The translations under genes were made by a program, and so were the position numbers. Under the pieces are notes generated by a model, which saw nothing but the letters and a program-made list of their open reading frames with translations, searched no databases and was not told where the DNA came from. From a bacterium (GTDB lineage: Bacteria > Cyanobacteriota > Vampirovibrionia > Gastranaerophilales > Gastranaerophilaceae): a DNA stretch of 39,975 nucleotides. Shown in pieces: positions 25,444-32,895 of this stretch; position 1 is the first letter of the stretch, and each line of letters begins with the position of its first letter. Location of the stretch: contig JAFUSQ010000054.1 of NCBI GenBank assembly GCA_017467605.1, positions 1 to 39,975 of the forward strand. Reading direction: 5' to 3'.

Positions 25444-26364
25444 TTAGTTTTCAATATAGTCTTTAAAGTGGGTGAATTTAGGGTTATATCTTAATTTGTC
25501 AAGAGCTCCTTCTTCAATTTGGCGTATTCTTTCTTTTGAATATCCAAGTAAATCTCCGACTTGAGCAAGTGTTTTGGGCGTTGTTGAATTTATACCGAAT
25601 CTGTTTGTTATCACATTCCGTTCCCTTGCCGTTAATACAGTGTATAATTCAGGAATTCCTTTTTTCAAAAATTTTTCTCTTGCACATTCTTCCGGAGAAT
25701 TGCATGACTTGTCTTCAATATAGTCGCCTATACATAAATCGTCAGTTACGGCTGTTTCAAGGCTTATAGGCTCAAGTAATATAGAAGCTTTAATTCTTTG
25801 CAATTTGTTTAGTGATATTTGCATTTTTTCAGCTAATTCGTAGTCAGTTGGTTCTCTATCAAATTCAGTTGATAATTCGTTAAACACTTTTTTGTATTTT
25901 CGAATTTTATCTGCCATATGGACAGGTATTCGAATAGTTTTTGAATTATTTGCTATGGCTCTTATAATTGATTGTTTTATCCACCATGTTGCATATGTGG
26001 AAAATTTGAAATTTTTTGAATAATCAAACTTTTCTGCTGCTTTTATAAGTCCGATTGAACCTTCTTGTACTAAATCCATAAAAAGTACTCCTTGTCCGAC
26101 ATATTTTTTAGCAATACTTACCACAAGTCTTAGGTTTGCTTGTACAAGTTTTCTTTTTGCATCTTCGCTTTGGGATTCTTTTATTAGTTTGCCAAGTTTT
26201 TTCTCATCATTACCTTTAAGAAGTTTTATTTTCCCGATTTCTTTTAGGTATGATTGCAGAATGTCATTTTCGTGTGCAATTGCACTAAATGTTTTGATTT
26301 CCTCATCTTCATTATCAGTTGAAATAAATTTAATATTTTCCAAACACTCCATGTTAATGCTCAT
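25444..26364 (-). CDS. Sigma-70 family factor, group 2 type
   Basis: A 306 aa RNA polymerase sigma factor without region 1.1. Region 1.2 is [15 protein letters not shown]. Region 2 is [37 protein letters not shown]...[17 protein letters not shown]. Region 3 follows, and region 4 carries [19 protein letters not shown]. Full conservation of region 2.4/4.2 suggests -10/-35 promoters close to the vegetative type. I chose the ATG at 26364: the alternative in-frame TTG at 26382 overlaps the GGAGG ribosome site (26376-26380), which lies 11 nt upstream of this ATG. Whether this is the primary factor or a group 2 paralogue is unsettled; its short N-terminus favours group 2. Confidence 0.9.
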   Translation of the reverse strand: MSINMECLENIKFISTDNEDEEIKTFSAIAHENDILQSYLKEIGKIKLLKGNDEKKLGKLIKESQSEDAKRKLVQANLRLVVSIAKKYVGQGVLFMDLVQEGSIGLIKAAEKFDYSKNFKFSTYATWWIKQSIIRAIANNSKTIRIPVHMADKIRKYKKVFNELSTEFDREPTDYELAEKMQISLNKLQRIKASILLEPISLETAVTDDLCIGDYIEDKSCNSPEECAREKFLKKGIPELYTVLTARERNVITNRFGINSTTPKTLAQVGDLLGYSKERIRQIEEGALDKLRYNPKFTHFKDYIEN

Positions 26365-26450
26365 TGTTTTTATAACCTCCAACTACAAATCTTTCTTAAA
26401 TCCTTCTGATAATGTAGACGAAAAAGTTTCAAAAAAGTTTCAAAAAACTA

Positions 26451-26479
26451 TTGACATAAAATTTTGTTCTTGTTAACAT
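26451..26479 (+). promoter_or_regulatory. Promoter of tRNA-Val
   Basis: TTGACA, 17 bp, TAACAT, with a TG one base ahead of the -10. It lies about 57 nt upstream of the tRNA and is divergent from the sigma-factor gene. Confidence 0.7.
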
Positions 26480-26535
26480 TGATTTTGCGGGCAGTATGCA
26501 GCGCAATACACTGGCTGAAAATTAAATAGTTTTTT

Positions 26536-26611
26536 GGGTGTTTAGCTCAGTTGGTAGAGCGTCTCCCTTACAAGGAGAGGGTCGGGGGTTCAAGTCCCTC
26601 AACACCCACCA
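26536..26611 (+). tRNA. tRNA-Val(UAC)
   Basis: The cloverleaf is complete: acceptor GGGTGTT/AACACCC, D-arm GCTC...GAGC, and anticodon stem TCTCC/GGAGA with loop CTTACAA (anticodon TAC). The T-arm is CGGGGGTTCAAGTCCCT-like, the discriminator is A, and CCA is encoded (26609-26611), unlike the tRNA-Arg here. Confidence 0.96.
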
Positions 26612-26625
26612 CTTAATTTTAATGT

Positions 26626-26651
26626 ATAAGGTTTTTACCTTATTTTTTTTT
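26626..26651 (+). terminator. Terminator after tRNA-Val
   Basis: ATAAGGT-TTTT-ACCTTAT followed by a run of T, 14 nt after the CCA end. Confidence 0.85.
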
Positions 26652-26662
26652 GCATAATAAAA

Positions 26663-26685
26663 TGTATACCCAAACGGGGTATACA
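26663..26685. repeat. Perfect orphan hairpin after tRNA-Val
   Basis: TGTATACCC-AAACG-GGGTATACA forms a 9 bp perfect stem (10 with flanking A/T). It has no T-run and lies in a 221 nt spacer with no gene. Confidence 0.6.
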
Positions 26686-26832
26686 TACCTTTCAACAGGA
26701 CATATGGTCGTAAGGGGAAATATATTTATTCAGCCAAAGTGCCAAATTCGACCAATTTAAAAATGATTGTCTGGTTAAACATCGACCATGCTCCAAGCTA
26801 GCATTTAGGTTGCTCTTTTAACACATTGAGAG

Positions 26833-27750
26833 CTAACCTTTGTATTTTAAAATAAAGTAGTAAAATATAGGCTTTATATCTGTTTTTATAGTATTAGTAA
26901 GTTTTAAATTATCTTTTAAAAACTCTTCGTATTTTACAATTTCAAAATTATATTTTTCAAATAATTGCTTTATTTGTTGTATTGGATGTTTATAAGTTTC
27001 AATGTATATATCATTATTATCAATGTTCAGGTGTGTATAATCATAATTTCTATCAGGATGAACATCAGATATGAAACATTCTCCTCCAACTTTAATAATT
27101 TTTTGTAGAGTCTGAATAAATTTTTCTAAATCTTCTATATTTGACACTACTCTATTAGAAATTATCCAATCATATTTATGATTAGAATTATTAATATCAA
27201 AAATGCTCAAATTATAACAATTAAGCGTGCCTTTATCAATATAGTCCGGATATTTTTGCTTGCATATTGTTATCATTTCATCACTGATATCAAATCCATC
27301 AATTTGATTATTATTATCAAGAAATATTTTTAAATTTCTACCAGTCCCTACTCCTATATCAGCACCATAAGAATTTTTTTTGTTTTTGCTCCATTCCATA
27401 ATTAATGGCATTTCATTTTCTTCCCAAAATTTTTGCCATTTCCAAGTATCATAGTGATCCGCAATCTTATTGTAGCCATCTTTGGCTGAATAAATTTGTA
27501 TAGGATTTGAATTACTTTTTTTAGGTATACTTTTTGAGTTTGGTTGGAATTGTCCATCAAATGTTATATTTTTGCCTCTAATTGCTTCTTGATTATGATT
27601 AATAGCAGCGATAATTGGTATTGCCATTATTGTCATTCCGTCTAATGTTTTTTGAGGAGGTATAGTATGATCACTCTTTTTTTTAGGTGTAAAAGCTATA
27701 TTTAGATTTGTTCGCGGATAATTTATTTTATTTATTGATTTAATTTCCAT
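26833..27750 (-). CDS. Class I SAM-dependent methyltransferase with unusual N-terminus
   Basis: A 305 aa protein. Residues ~90-300 form a Rossmann methyltransferase: motif I is YGADIGVGTGRNLKIF, then an acidic motif II (IDGFDISDEM), YDWIISNRVVSNIEDLEKFI and GGECFISDVHP. The Y-N-K-I-A-D-H-Y-D start is typical of Methyltransf_11/25. The first ~85 residues are low-complexity and polar, with two short similar motifs (NLNIAFTPKKK and GKNITFDGQ) and a hydrophobic stretch (MTIMAIPIIAAI). The substrate is unknown. It is AT-rich and isolated from its neighbours. Confidence 0.85.
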   Translation of the reverse strand: MEIKSINKINYPRTNLNIAFTPKKKSDHTIPPQKTLDGMTIMAIPIIAAINHNQEAIRGKNITFDGQFQPNSKSIPKKSNSNPIQIYSAKDGYNKIADHYDTWKWQKFWEENEMPLIMEWSKNKKNSYGADIGVGTGRNLKIFLDNNNQIDGFDISDEMITICKQKYPDYIDKGTLNCYNLSIFDINNSNHKYDWIISNRVVSNIEDLEKFIQTLQKIIKVGGECFISDVHPDRNYDYTHLNIDNNDIYIETYKHPIQQIKQLFEKYNFEIVKYEEFLKDNLKLTNTIKTDIKPIFYYFILKYKG

Positions 27751-27917
27751 TAAATATCACCAGGTTTAAATATTTATTATGATATAAAAATTGTAAATAT
27801 AAATTTTTGCTATTTTACAATATGCAATTTTTACACCTAAATAATAATCAAAACCTGTGTTCAAAATGTTCAAACCAACTCTTATTTTACAATACATTTT
27901 TTGTATAGAATTTTTAG

Positions 27918-28319
27918 TTAGTCATCAATCATAAAGCGCAAAGTTTTGTAATCAACAGGACATTTATTGGAAAGATGCGAGTTAAGCGAATTGATTTGAG
28001 ATTTTGCAGTTACTTTTTTGCCTTTATCGAGCATTATATAGCTTGTTGCTAAAACTCTCAATTTTTCGCAGTCAGGGGCAGCCATTGTTTGAAAATATTG
28101 AATACAATTAGGGAAAGTAGAATTCATATAGTTTTCTTGTTCTTTCCATAAAGCATCAGCTTCTGACACAGATATATCAGGCTTTGCCATCATGCCCAGA
28201 GCCTTATATTGAAAATATTCCATTTTACTTCTGTATTCATTCGGGCTTGGACAATAAGCCGCACCATAAGAAATATTTGTACTCAATAATATAGTTAATA
28301 TAGCAGCTATTTTTTTCAT
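27918..28319 (-). CDS. Small secreted protein, unknown
   Basis: A 133 aa protein with a clear signal peptide (MKKIAAILTILLSTNISYGA). The mature part is helical with four cysteines (YCPSP, FPNCI, PDCEKL, NKCPV), likely two disulfides in the periplasm. I do not recognise the family. It lies 8 nt downstream of the lipoprotein gene and is probably cotranscribed. Confidence 0.75.
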   Translation of the reverse strand: MKKIAAILTILLSTNISYGAAYCPSPNEYRSKMEYFQYKALGMMAKPDISVSEADALWKEQENYMNSTFPNCIQYFQTMAAPDCEKLRVLATSYIMLDKGKKVTAKSQINSLNSHLSNKCPVDYKTLRFMIDD

Positions 28320-28327
28320 TATGACTC

Positions 28328-29203
28328 CTATACAATATTTTCAATATTATCTAAACGTTTTTGAGTATCACGTTTTAGTATTTTCTTAGCTACAAATACT
28401 AATAATAAGATACCTAACAAAATTACAAAACAAATTGCGAATCCGCTATATTGAACATATTGAAGTTTTATTTCAGTAGGACCGTCTTTTTTAATTTTCC
28501 AAGTATAAACCGTACCAACCATTGAATCAGCATTGTTATAAGATGCAAATGACGGCAGTTGGATACTGAATGATGTTTTTAATTTGTTATCGGTTTGGAA
28601 TTTTGTTTCTTCTTTATCAGCTTCGGCAATATCTTGTTTTGCAAGCATCTTAGCACTGCTATCCAGATTTGAAGCAAAATCAAATTCATCATCAGATGTA
28701 TTAAAATCACCTTCTGCATTATATTTGTGATAATATTCCGGTTCTAAACCTGTTTTTTGTGTGACAATTTGAGGTTTTTCAATTTTTTCTAATTTACTAG
28801 CTTGAGTATTATAGTCAAATACACAATCTATATTAAATGAAGAAATTAAGAAGTTTTTTCTATATTCAATAAATCTTCCGCCCGGTAGTTTTGAAGTAAA
28901 ACCAAGAGAGGATAAATCAATGTCTTCTTTTTGAACATTTTTTACACTTTTAGTTGCCGTTATTGTAGATAATTTAGCTCCGTATGCTTTTTCTACGTTA
29001 TATAACGGGTCAAGAAATTTGTCATAATTATTAGAAATATTTATGGCATGCTCATCAAATTTATTTGACAAGTCTCCTTGATAAGTAATTGATGTAACAA
29101 TTGATGCAGATTTATCATCATTCAATGTAAGTCTGTTATCAATATCAGCACAACCGGTTACAAACGGGACTAAAAATAATAGTGATATAATTAATTTCTT
29201 CAT
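28328..29203 (-). CDS. Lipoprotein with C-terminal membrane helix (LppM/DUF3153-like)
   Basis: A 291 aa envelope protein. The N-terminus MKKLIISLLFLVPFVTGC has a lipobox with the lipidated Cys at 18. The body has the L-T-L-N-D-D-x-S-A-S-I pattern seen in LppM/DUF3153-type lipoproteins. One C-terminal membrane helix (FAICFVILLGILLLVFVAKKIL) and a short basic tail follow. The body would therefore be outside the membrane, anchored at both ends. The family link is by pattern only. It forms a probable operon with the small secreted protein. Confidence 0.72.
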   Translation of the reverse strand: MKKLIISLLFLVPFVTGCADIDNRLTLNDDKSASIVTSITYQGDLSNKFDEHAINISNNYDKFLDPLYNVEKAYGAKLSTITATKSVKNVQKEDIDLSSLGFTSKLPGGRFIEYRKNFLISSFNIDCVFDYNTQASKLEKIEKPQIVTQKTGLEPEYYHKYNAEGDFNTSDDEFDFASNLDSSAKMLAKQDIAEADKEETKFQTDNKLKTSFSIQLPSFASYNNADSMVGTVYTWKIKKDGPTEIKLQYVQYSGFAICFVILLGILLLVFVAKKILKRDTQKRLDNIENIV

Positions 29204-29282
29204 GTAAAATCTCCAATTTACTACAATATAAATATGATATCATACTTTTTTTTATATGTTAAATTATAAAGATTGTTTAAGG

Positions 29283-29288
29283 TATAAT
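29283..29288 (+). promoter_or_regulatory. -10 box of the rlmD-like gene; near-leaderless start
   Basis: A perfect TATAAT lies 10 nt upstream of the ATG at 29299, and no Shine-Dalgarno is visible. Transcription would begin about 4 nt before the start codon, suggesting a leaderless mRNA. Confidence 0.45.
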
Positions 29289-29298
29289 ATAAATTATA

Positions 29299-30651
29299 AT
29301 GAAAATTGGTGAAGAATATATCTTAAAAATAGAGAAAATTTCAAATCTTGGTGCCGGAATAGCACGTATAGACGGTTTTGTTGTGTTTATCGAAAATTCT
29401 TGTCCGGGTGATATTTTAAAAGTACAAATTACTAAGCTAAACAAAAATTTTGCAGCTGCTAAAATTTTAGAGATTATAGAACCGTCAATTCACCGCGCAG
29501 CTCCTTTTTGTCCAATGTTCAGAGCATGCGGTGCATGTCAGATACAATTTATTGATTATGATTACCAGCTTGAACTTAAAAAACAAATTACTCAAGATGC
29601 AATTTCGACTATTGCAGGTTTAGACATTGTGGTTCGTGATACCATACCAAGTCCCGAAATTAAAAATTATCGTCGAAAAATTCAATATCCTGTTTCCAGA
29701 ACAAAAAATTCCGGTAGAATTCTTGCAGGCTATTTTAAACCTAAAAGTCATGAAATTGTTAATATAAAGTATTGCCCGACTCAACCTGAAATTTGCGACA
29801 AAATTATTGAGTTTATCAGACAAAGAGCTTTTGATTTTGGTATTCAAGGTTTTTACGAAAAAAATCATTCAGGAGATTTAAGGCATATTGTAATAAGAAA
29901 TTCTCGTTTAAACGGCAAAAATCTTGTTGTGCTCGTTGTCAACGCTGAAAAAATATCTGACAAACTGAGAGATTTTGCTATTTCTATTTACAACGAATTT
30001 GAAGAAGTTTCAGGGGTATGTGTAAATTTTAATTCTAAAAAAACGAATATAATTTTGGGTGATAAAACCGAACTTATCATAGGTGAAAAGTTTATTGAGG
30101 AGAAATTACTCAATATAACATTTAATATAGGAGCGAATACATTTTTTCAAATTAATCCGCTTAGTGCTGAAAATATTTTTCGTTATGTTCGTGATTATAT
30201 AAAGAATAATTTTGATACTCCGACACTATTAGATGCTTATGCCGGAATTTCAACCTTTGGAATTTGTCTTGCTGATGTTTGTAAAAATGTAGTTTCGGTT
30301 GAAGAAGTTAAAGAATCGTGCGATATGGCAAAAATTGTTTTGCAGGCTAACAACATAACTAATGTTGAAGTAAATAACATGGACGCCGGAAAATTTTTAG
30401 AAAAAGAAAACAGAAAATTCGATGTAATAGTGATTGATCCTCCAAGAAAAGGCTGCAGCCAAAAATCTCTCGATGGGGTTTACAATTTGGCAAAAGATAC
30501 AATTATTTATGTAAGCTGCAATCCGGCAACATTAGCAAGAGATTTAAAATATTTGTCGGATAAAGGTGCTGAAATCGTATCTGTTCAGCCGTTTGATATG
30601 TTTTGTCATACATATCATGTTGAAAATGTTGCAATTATTAAGAAATTTTAA
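29299..30651 (+). CDS. rlmD: 23S rRNA uracil-C5 methyltransferase, RlmD/TrmA family
   Basis: A 450 aa RNA (uracil-5-) methyltransferase. The N-terminal TRAM domain (residues 1-60) is followed by a 4Fe-4S motif with C71, C77 and C80 and a likely fourth cysteine in KYCPTQ. The SAM domain has LLDAYAGISTFG and IDPPRKGC. The catalytic cysteine is in YVSCNPATLARDL (C407). Family members modify U1939 or U747 of 23S rRNA or U54 of tRNA; the Fe-S cluster and TRAM favour the RlmD/RlmCD type. It is divergent from the lipoprotein gene. Confidence 0.92.
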   Translation: MKIGEEYILKIEKISNLGAGIARIDGFVVFIENSCPGDILKVQITKLNKNFAAAKILEIIEPSIHRAAPFCPMFRACGACQIQFIDYDYQLELKKQITQDAISTIAGLDIVVRDTIPSPEIKNYRRKIQYPVSRTKNSGRILAGYFKPKSHEIVNIKYCPTQPEICDKIIEFIRQRAFDFGIQGFYEKNHSGDLRHIVIRNSRLNGKNLVVLVVNAEKISDKLRDFAISIYNEFEEVSGVCVNFNSKKTNIILGDKTELIIGEKFIEEKLLNITFNIGANTFFQINPLSAENIFRYVRDYIKNNFDTPTLLDAYAGISTFGICLADVCKNVVSVEEVKESCDMAKIVLQANNITNVEVNNMDAGKFLEKENRKFDVIVIDPPRKGCSQKSLDGVYNLAKDTIIYVSCNPATLARDLKYLSDKGAEIVSVQPFDMFCHTYHVENVAIIKKF

Positions 30652-30667
30652 CTTTTTCATATTGTTC

Positions 30668-30694
30668 TTGACAAATGCACAATAAAAATATAAT
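30668..30694 (+). promoter_or_regulatory. Promoter in the rlmD-sdaAA spacer
   Basis: TTGACA (30668-30673) and TATAAT (30689-30694) are both consensus, with a 15 bp spacer (17 if TAATAT at 30691 is used). It reads away from rlmD, and no coding gene follows on this strand before the terminator. Confidence 0.6.
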
Positions 30695-30701
30695 ATACTA
30701 C

Positions 30702-30796
30702 ATAGGTAGTAGAAAATAGATTTGACTCTTTATCTTCTTCTTTTGATATATAATTACTATGACAAAAGGAACTCTCAATTTTGAGAGTTTTTCTTT
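30702..30796 (+). ncRNA. Candidate small RNA
   Basis: A transcript of about 95 nt would run from the consensus promoter at 30668-30694 to the hairpin and T-run at 30770-30796. It contains no convincing ORF and two U/C-rich tracts. It lies between rlmD (+) and the end of the sdaAA operon (-). I match it to no known RNA family. Confidence 0.35.
30770..30796 (+). terminator. Intrinsic terminator
   Basis: AACTCTCAA pairs with TTGAGAGTT, followed by TTTCTTTTT. On the minus strand the same hairpin is followed by CCTTTTG, so it may also weakly end the sdaAA operon. Confidence 0.8.
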
Positions 30797-30805
30797 TTAC
30801 AGAAA

Positions 30806-31684
30806 TTAACCAAATATTTGATTTTTTATTTGCAATGCAGTTTTTGTAACGGCCAAACCTGCTTGAGAGCTTTCTTTAAGTGTGGGAGACATTAAAGCTC
30901 CTGTTTGTTCCATGGCATCAATAACTTCATCAGGCGGGATTTGAGATTCTACTCCTGATAATGCAAGTTCTGCGGCCGTTATTGAATGAACTGCAAGAAA
31001 CGGATTTCTCTTAACGCATGGGACTTCCACAAGTCCTGCAACAGGGTCGCAGGTTAATCCGAGTAAGTTTTTTAGCGCAAGAGTTGAGGCATGCAAAATT
31101 TGCGAAACATTTCCTCCCATAAGTTGACAAATTGCACCGGCACTCATTGCAGATGCAGTTCCGCATTCTGCTTGACAACCTGCAACTGCACCTGCCAAAG
31201 CGACTTTTACTGAAATAATTCTTCCGATTTCACCCGCAGTAATCAATGCATTAATTTGTTCTCTTTCTGAAAAGTCATAATCTTCACTTACGGCAACAAG
31301 TGCAGCCGGTAAAATTCCGCAAGAACCCGCCGTTGGACAAGCAACAATTTTACCCATTCTGATATTTTCCTCGCTTGTTGCTAGTGCGTATTCAATAATT
31401 TTTTCAAAAGTTTTTCCAAATATTGGCTGAGCGTGTCTAAATCTTTGTTGAACTTTGTGGCAATCCTGACCGCACATTCCGCTCATTGAAGATTCTTTGC
31501 TTGCCATTCCGCTTTGAATTGCTTCTTTCATTGCAAACAGACTTCTCGCAGTAAATGCTCTAACTTCTTCTATACTGATATCTGCACTATTTGCCATATT
31601 CTCTTGTGCAATTTCATATATTCCCTTATTATTTGAAATACACACAGATAATAATTGTTCAAAAGTATTTATATTTGTGTCCAT
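30806..31684 (-). CDS. sdaAA: L-serine dehydratase, alpha subunit
   Basis: A 292 aa iron-sulfur subunit converting L-serine to pyruvate and ammonia. Hallmarks: SGQ/GMCGQDCHKVQQRF, CPTAGSCGILPAALVA, GCQAECGTASAMSAGA and LGLTCDPVAGLVEVPCVKRN, which carry the conserved cysteines of the [4Fe-4S] cluster. The two-subunit form, with the beta gene 2 nt upstream, is typical of Gram-positives and related groups. It is the last gene of a long minus-strand run. Confidence 0.96.
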   Translation of the reverse strand: MDTNINTFEQLLSVCISNNKGIYEIAQENMANSADISIEEVRAFTARSLFAMKEAIQSGMASKESSMSGMCGQDCHKVQQRFRHAQPIFGKTFEKIIEYALATSEENIRMGKIVACPTAGSCGILPAALVAVSEDYDFSEREQINALITAGEIGRIISVKVALAGAVAGCQAECGTASAMSAGAICQLMGGNVSQILHASTLALKNLLGLTCDPVAGLVEVPCVKRNPFLAVHSITAAELALSGVESQIPPDEVIDAMEQTGALMSPTLKESSQAGLAVTKTALQIKNQIFG

Positions 31685-31686
31685 TC

Positions 31687-32355
31687 TTACTGTTCCAATT
31701 TTTCTATATAACTTACAAAATAAACTTCCGGAATTTCTTCAATATTTTCTATAATATCTTGATTTATATTTGCATCAATACCAATAACCATTGAAGCTTC
31801 TTTTCCTTTAGCATTTCTATCGCAATTTAGAAATGCAATATTTATATTATTGTACTGTAAAATTGACGATACTTGAGAAATCATACCCGGCATATCTTTA
31901 TAAACAAGTAATATTGTATTATACTTTCCTGTTAATTTTACGTTAAAATCATTAATTTTTCTTATTGCAATTTCGCCGGCACCAACAGATTCTCCTGATA
32001 TAAACATTTTATTTTCACCGATAAATGTCATATCAACGGCATTAGGGTGAGCTTTAAAATTGTCAGCATACTGAAATTCATATTCAATATTTTTAGAAAT
32101 CTCGGATTCAAAAATATTTTTTATTCTTCTATCATCAACAGATAATCCTAAAACGCCTGCAAGCAGCCCCTTTTCCGTGCCATGTCCTCGACCTGTATGT
32201 GCATAAGAATTGTAGAGTTTAAAAATTACTTTTTTAGGAGTATTTTTATATATATTTCGTGCCAATAATCCCAATCTGACGGCACCTGCCGTATGCGAAC
32301 TTGAAGGTCCGATCATTACGGGAGAAATTATGTCAAATAAAGTGGATTTTTTCAT
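31687..32355 (-). CDS. sdaAB: L-serine dehydratase, beta subunit
   Basis: A 222 aa partner of sdaAA. The N-terminal domain has FDIISPVMIGPSSSHTAGAVRLG and YAHTGRGHGTEKG. The C-terminal ACT domain (about 150-222, NTILLVYKDMPGMISQVSSILQYNNINIAFLN) probably senses an amino acid. The AGGAGT ribosome site lies inside the end of the preceding 73 aa gene, whose stop directly abuts this ATG, so translation is likely coupled. Confidence 0.95.
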   Translation of the reverse strand: MKKSTLFDIISPVMIGPSSSHTAGAVRLGLLARNIYKNTPKKVIFKLYNSYAHTGRGHGTEKGLLAGVLGLSVDDRRIKNIFESEISKNIEYEFQYADNFKAHPNAVDMTFIGENKMFISGESVGAGEIAIRKINDFNVKLTGKYNTILLVYKDMPGMISQVSSILQYNNINIAFLNCDRNAKGKEASMVIGIDANINQDIIENIEEIPEVYFVSYIEKLEQ

Positions 32356-32577
32356 TTAAAACTCCTCATTCAAATTGCTTTCTATTTTCTTTTGCAAAGC
32401 TTTTGTATCTTCAATCTGCTGAATTTTATCCTCTACAATTTGCTGCTGAGTTTTAACCTTAGTCTGTTCTTCAAAAGGGTTAGATCTGCCGTACCCGGAA
32501 CGAAAAAAAGTAAAATATATAGTAATGATAACTATAACTACTATTAATAATTCTATTAACCCAACTGCTTTTTTCAT
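32356..32577 (-). CDS. Tiny pilin-like membrane protein
   Basis: A 73 aa protein: MKKAVG/LIELLIVVIVIITIYFTFF followed by a short charged, glutamine-rich tail. The N-terminus fits a prepilin peptidase site (G6/L7 with Glu at about +3 to +5 and a hydrophobic helix), but the mature domain is far too short for a normal pilin. Alternatively it is a simple single-pass membrane protein with an N-in orientation. It lies 12 nt downstream of the small secreted-protein gene and abuts sdaAB. Confidence 0.65.
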   Translation of the reverse strand: MKKAVGLIELLIVVIVIITIYFTFFRSGYGRSNPFEEQTKVKTQQQIVEDKIQQIEDTKALQKKIESNLNEEF

Positions 32578-32589
32578 ATTTGCTCCAAA

Positions 32590-32895
32590 TTATTTCAGTC
32601 TGTTTTTTGTAATAAATGTTAAAATTGCATCATCTTTATCCGTAGGTGTGCTTAAAGAATCTTGTTTTAATTTATAATCTTTAATTTTAGCTGAAACAAA
32701 AAACTTATTATACAATGTTAAACCTACATACAAAATCGTAGAAAAAACGACAAGTGCCAGTAAAACCATTGAATATTTTGAAATTACGGTTTTTAACATA
32801 ACTTTTGCTGAATTATTTGCAAATGCAACATTAGCAGTGCATAAAAGCACTGCCAATATTATATATTTGAAATTGTTAAAGAATTTATTCTTCAC
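32590..32895 (-). CDS. Small exported membrane protein, unknown
   Basis: A 101 aa protein beginning at a GTG (32893-32895). I chose this start because GAGGA (32901-32905) lies 5 nt upstream and it gives a clean signal peptide (MKNKFFNNFKYIILAVLLCTANVAFA). A longer in-frame reading would overlap the RNase gene by 110 nt. A second hydrophobic helix follows (SMVLLALVVFSTILYVGLTLY), then a basic cytoplasmic tail. It overlaps the RNase E/G stop by 11 nt, so it is translationally coupled. Function unknown. Confidence 0.7.
   Translation of the reverse strand: MKNKFFNNFKYIILAVLLCTANVAFANNSAKVMLKTVISKYSMVLLALVVFSTILYVGLTLYNKFFVSAKIKDYKLKQDSLSTPTDKDDAILTFITKNRLK

Noticed and set aside
26365..26382. 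TTG start adding six residues to the sigma factor
   Set aside because: The GGAGG ribosome site would fall inside the gene; the ATG at 26364 is better placed.
30759..30809. Sixteen-codon ORF starting ATGACAAAAGG before the terminator
   Set aside because: The frame runs through the terminator stem, and no convincing ribosome site precedes it.
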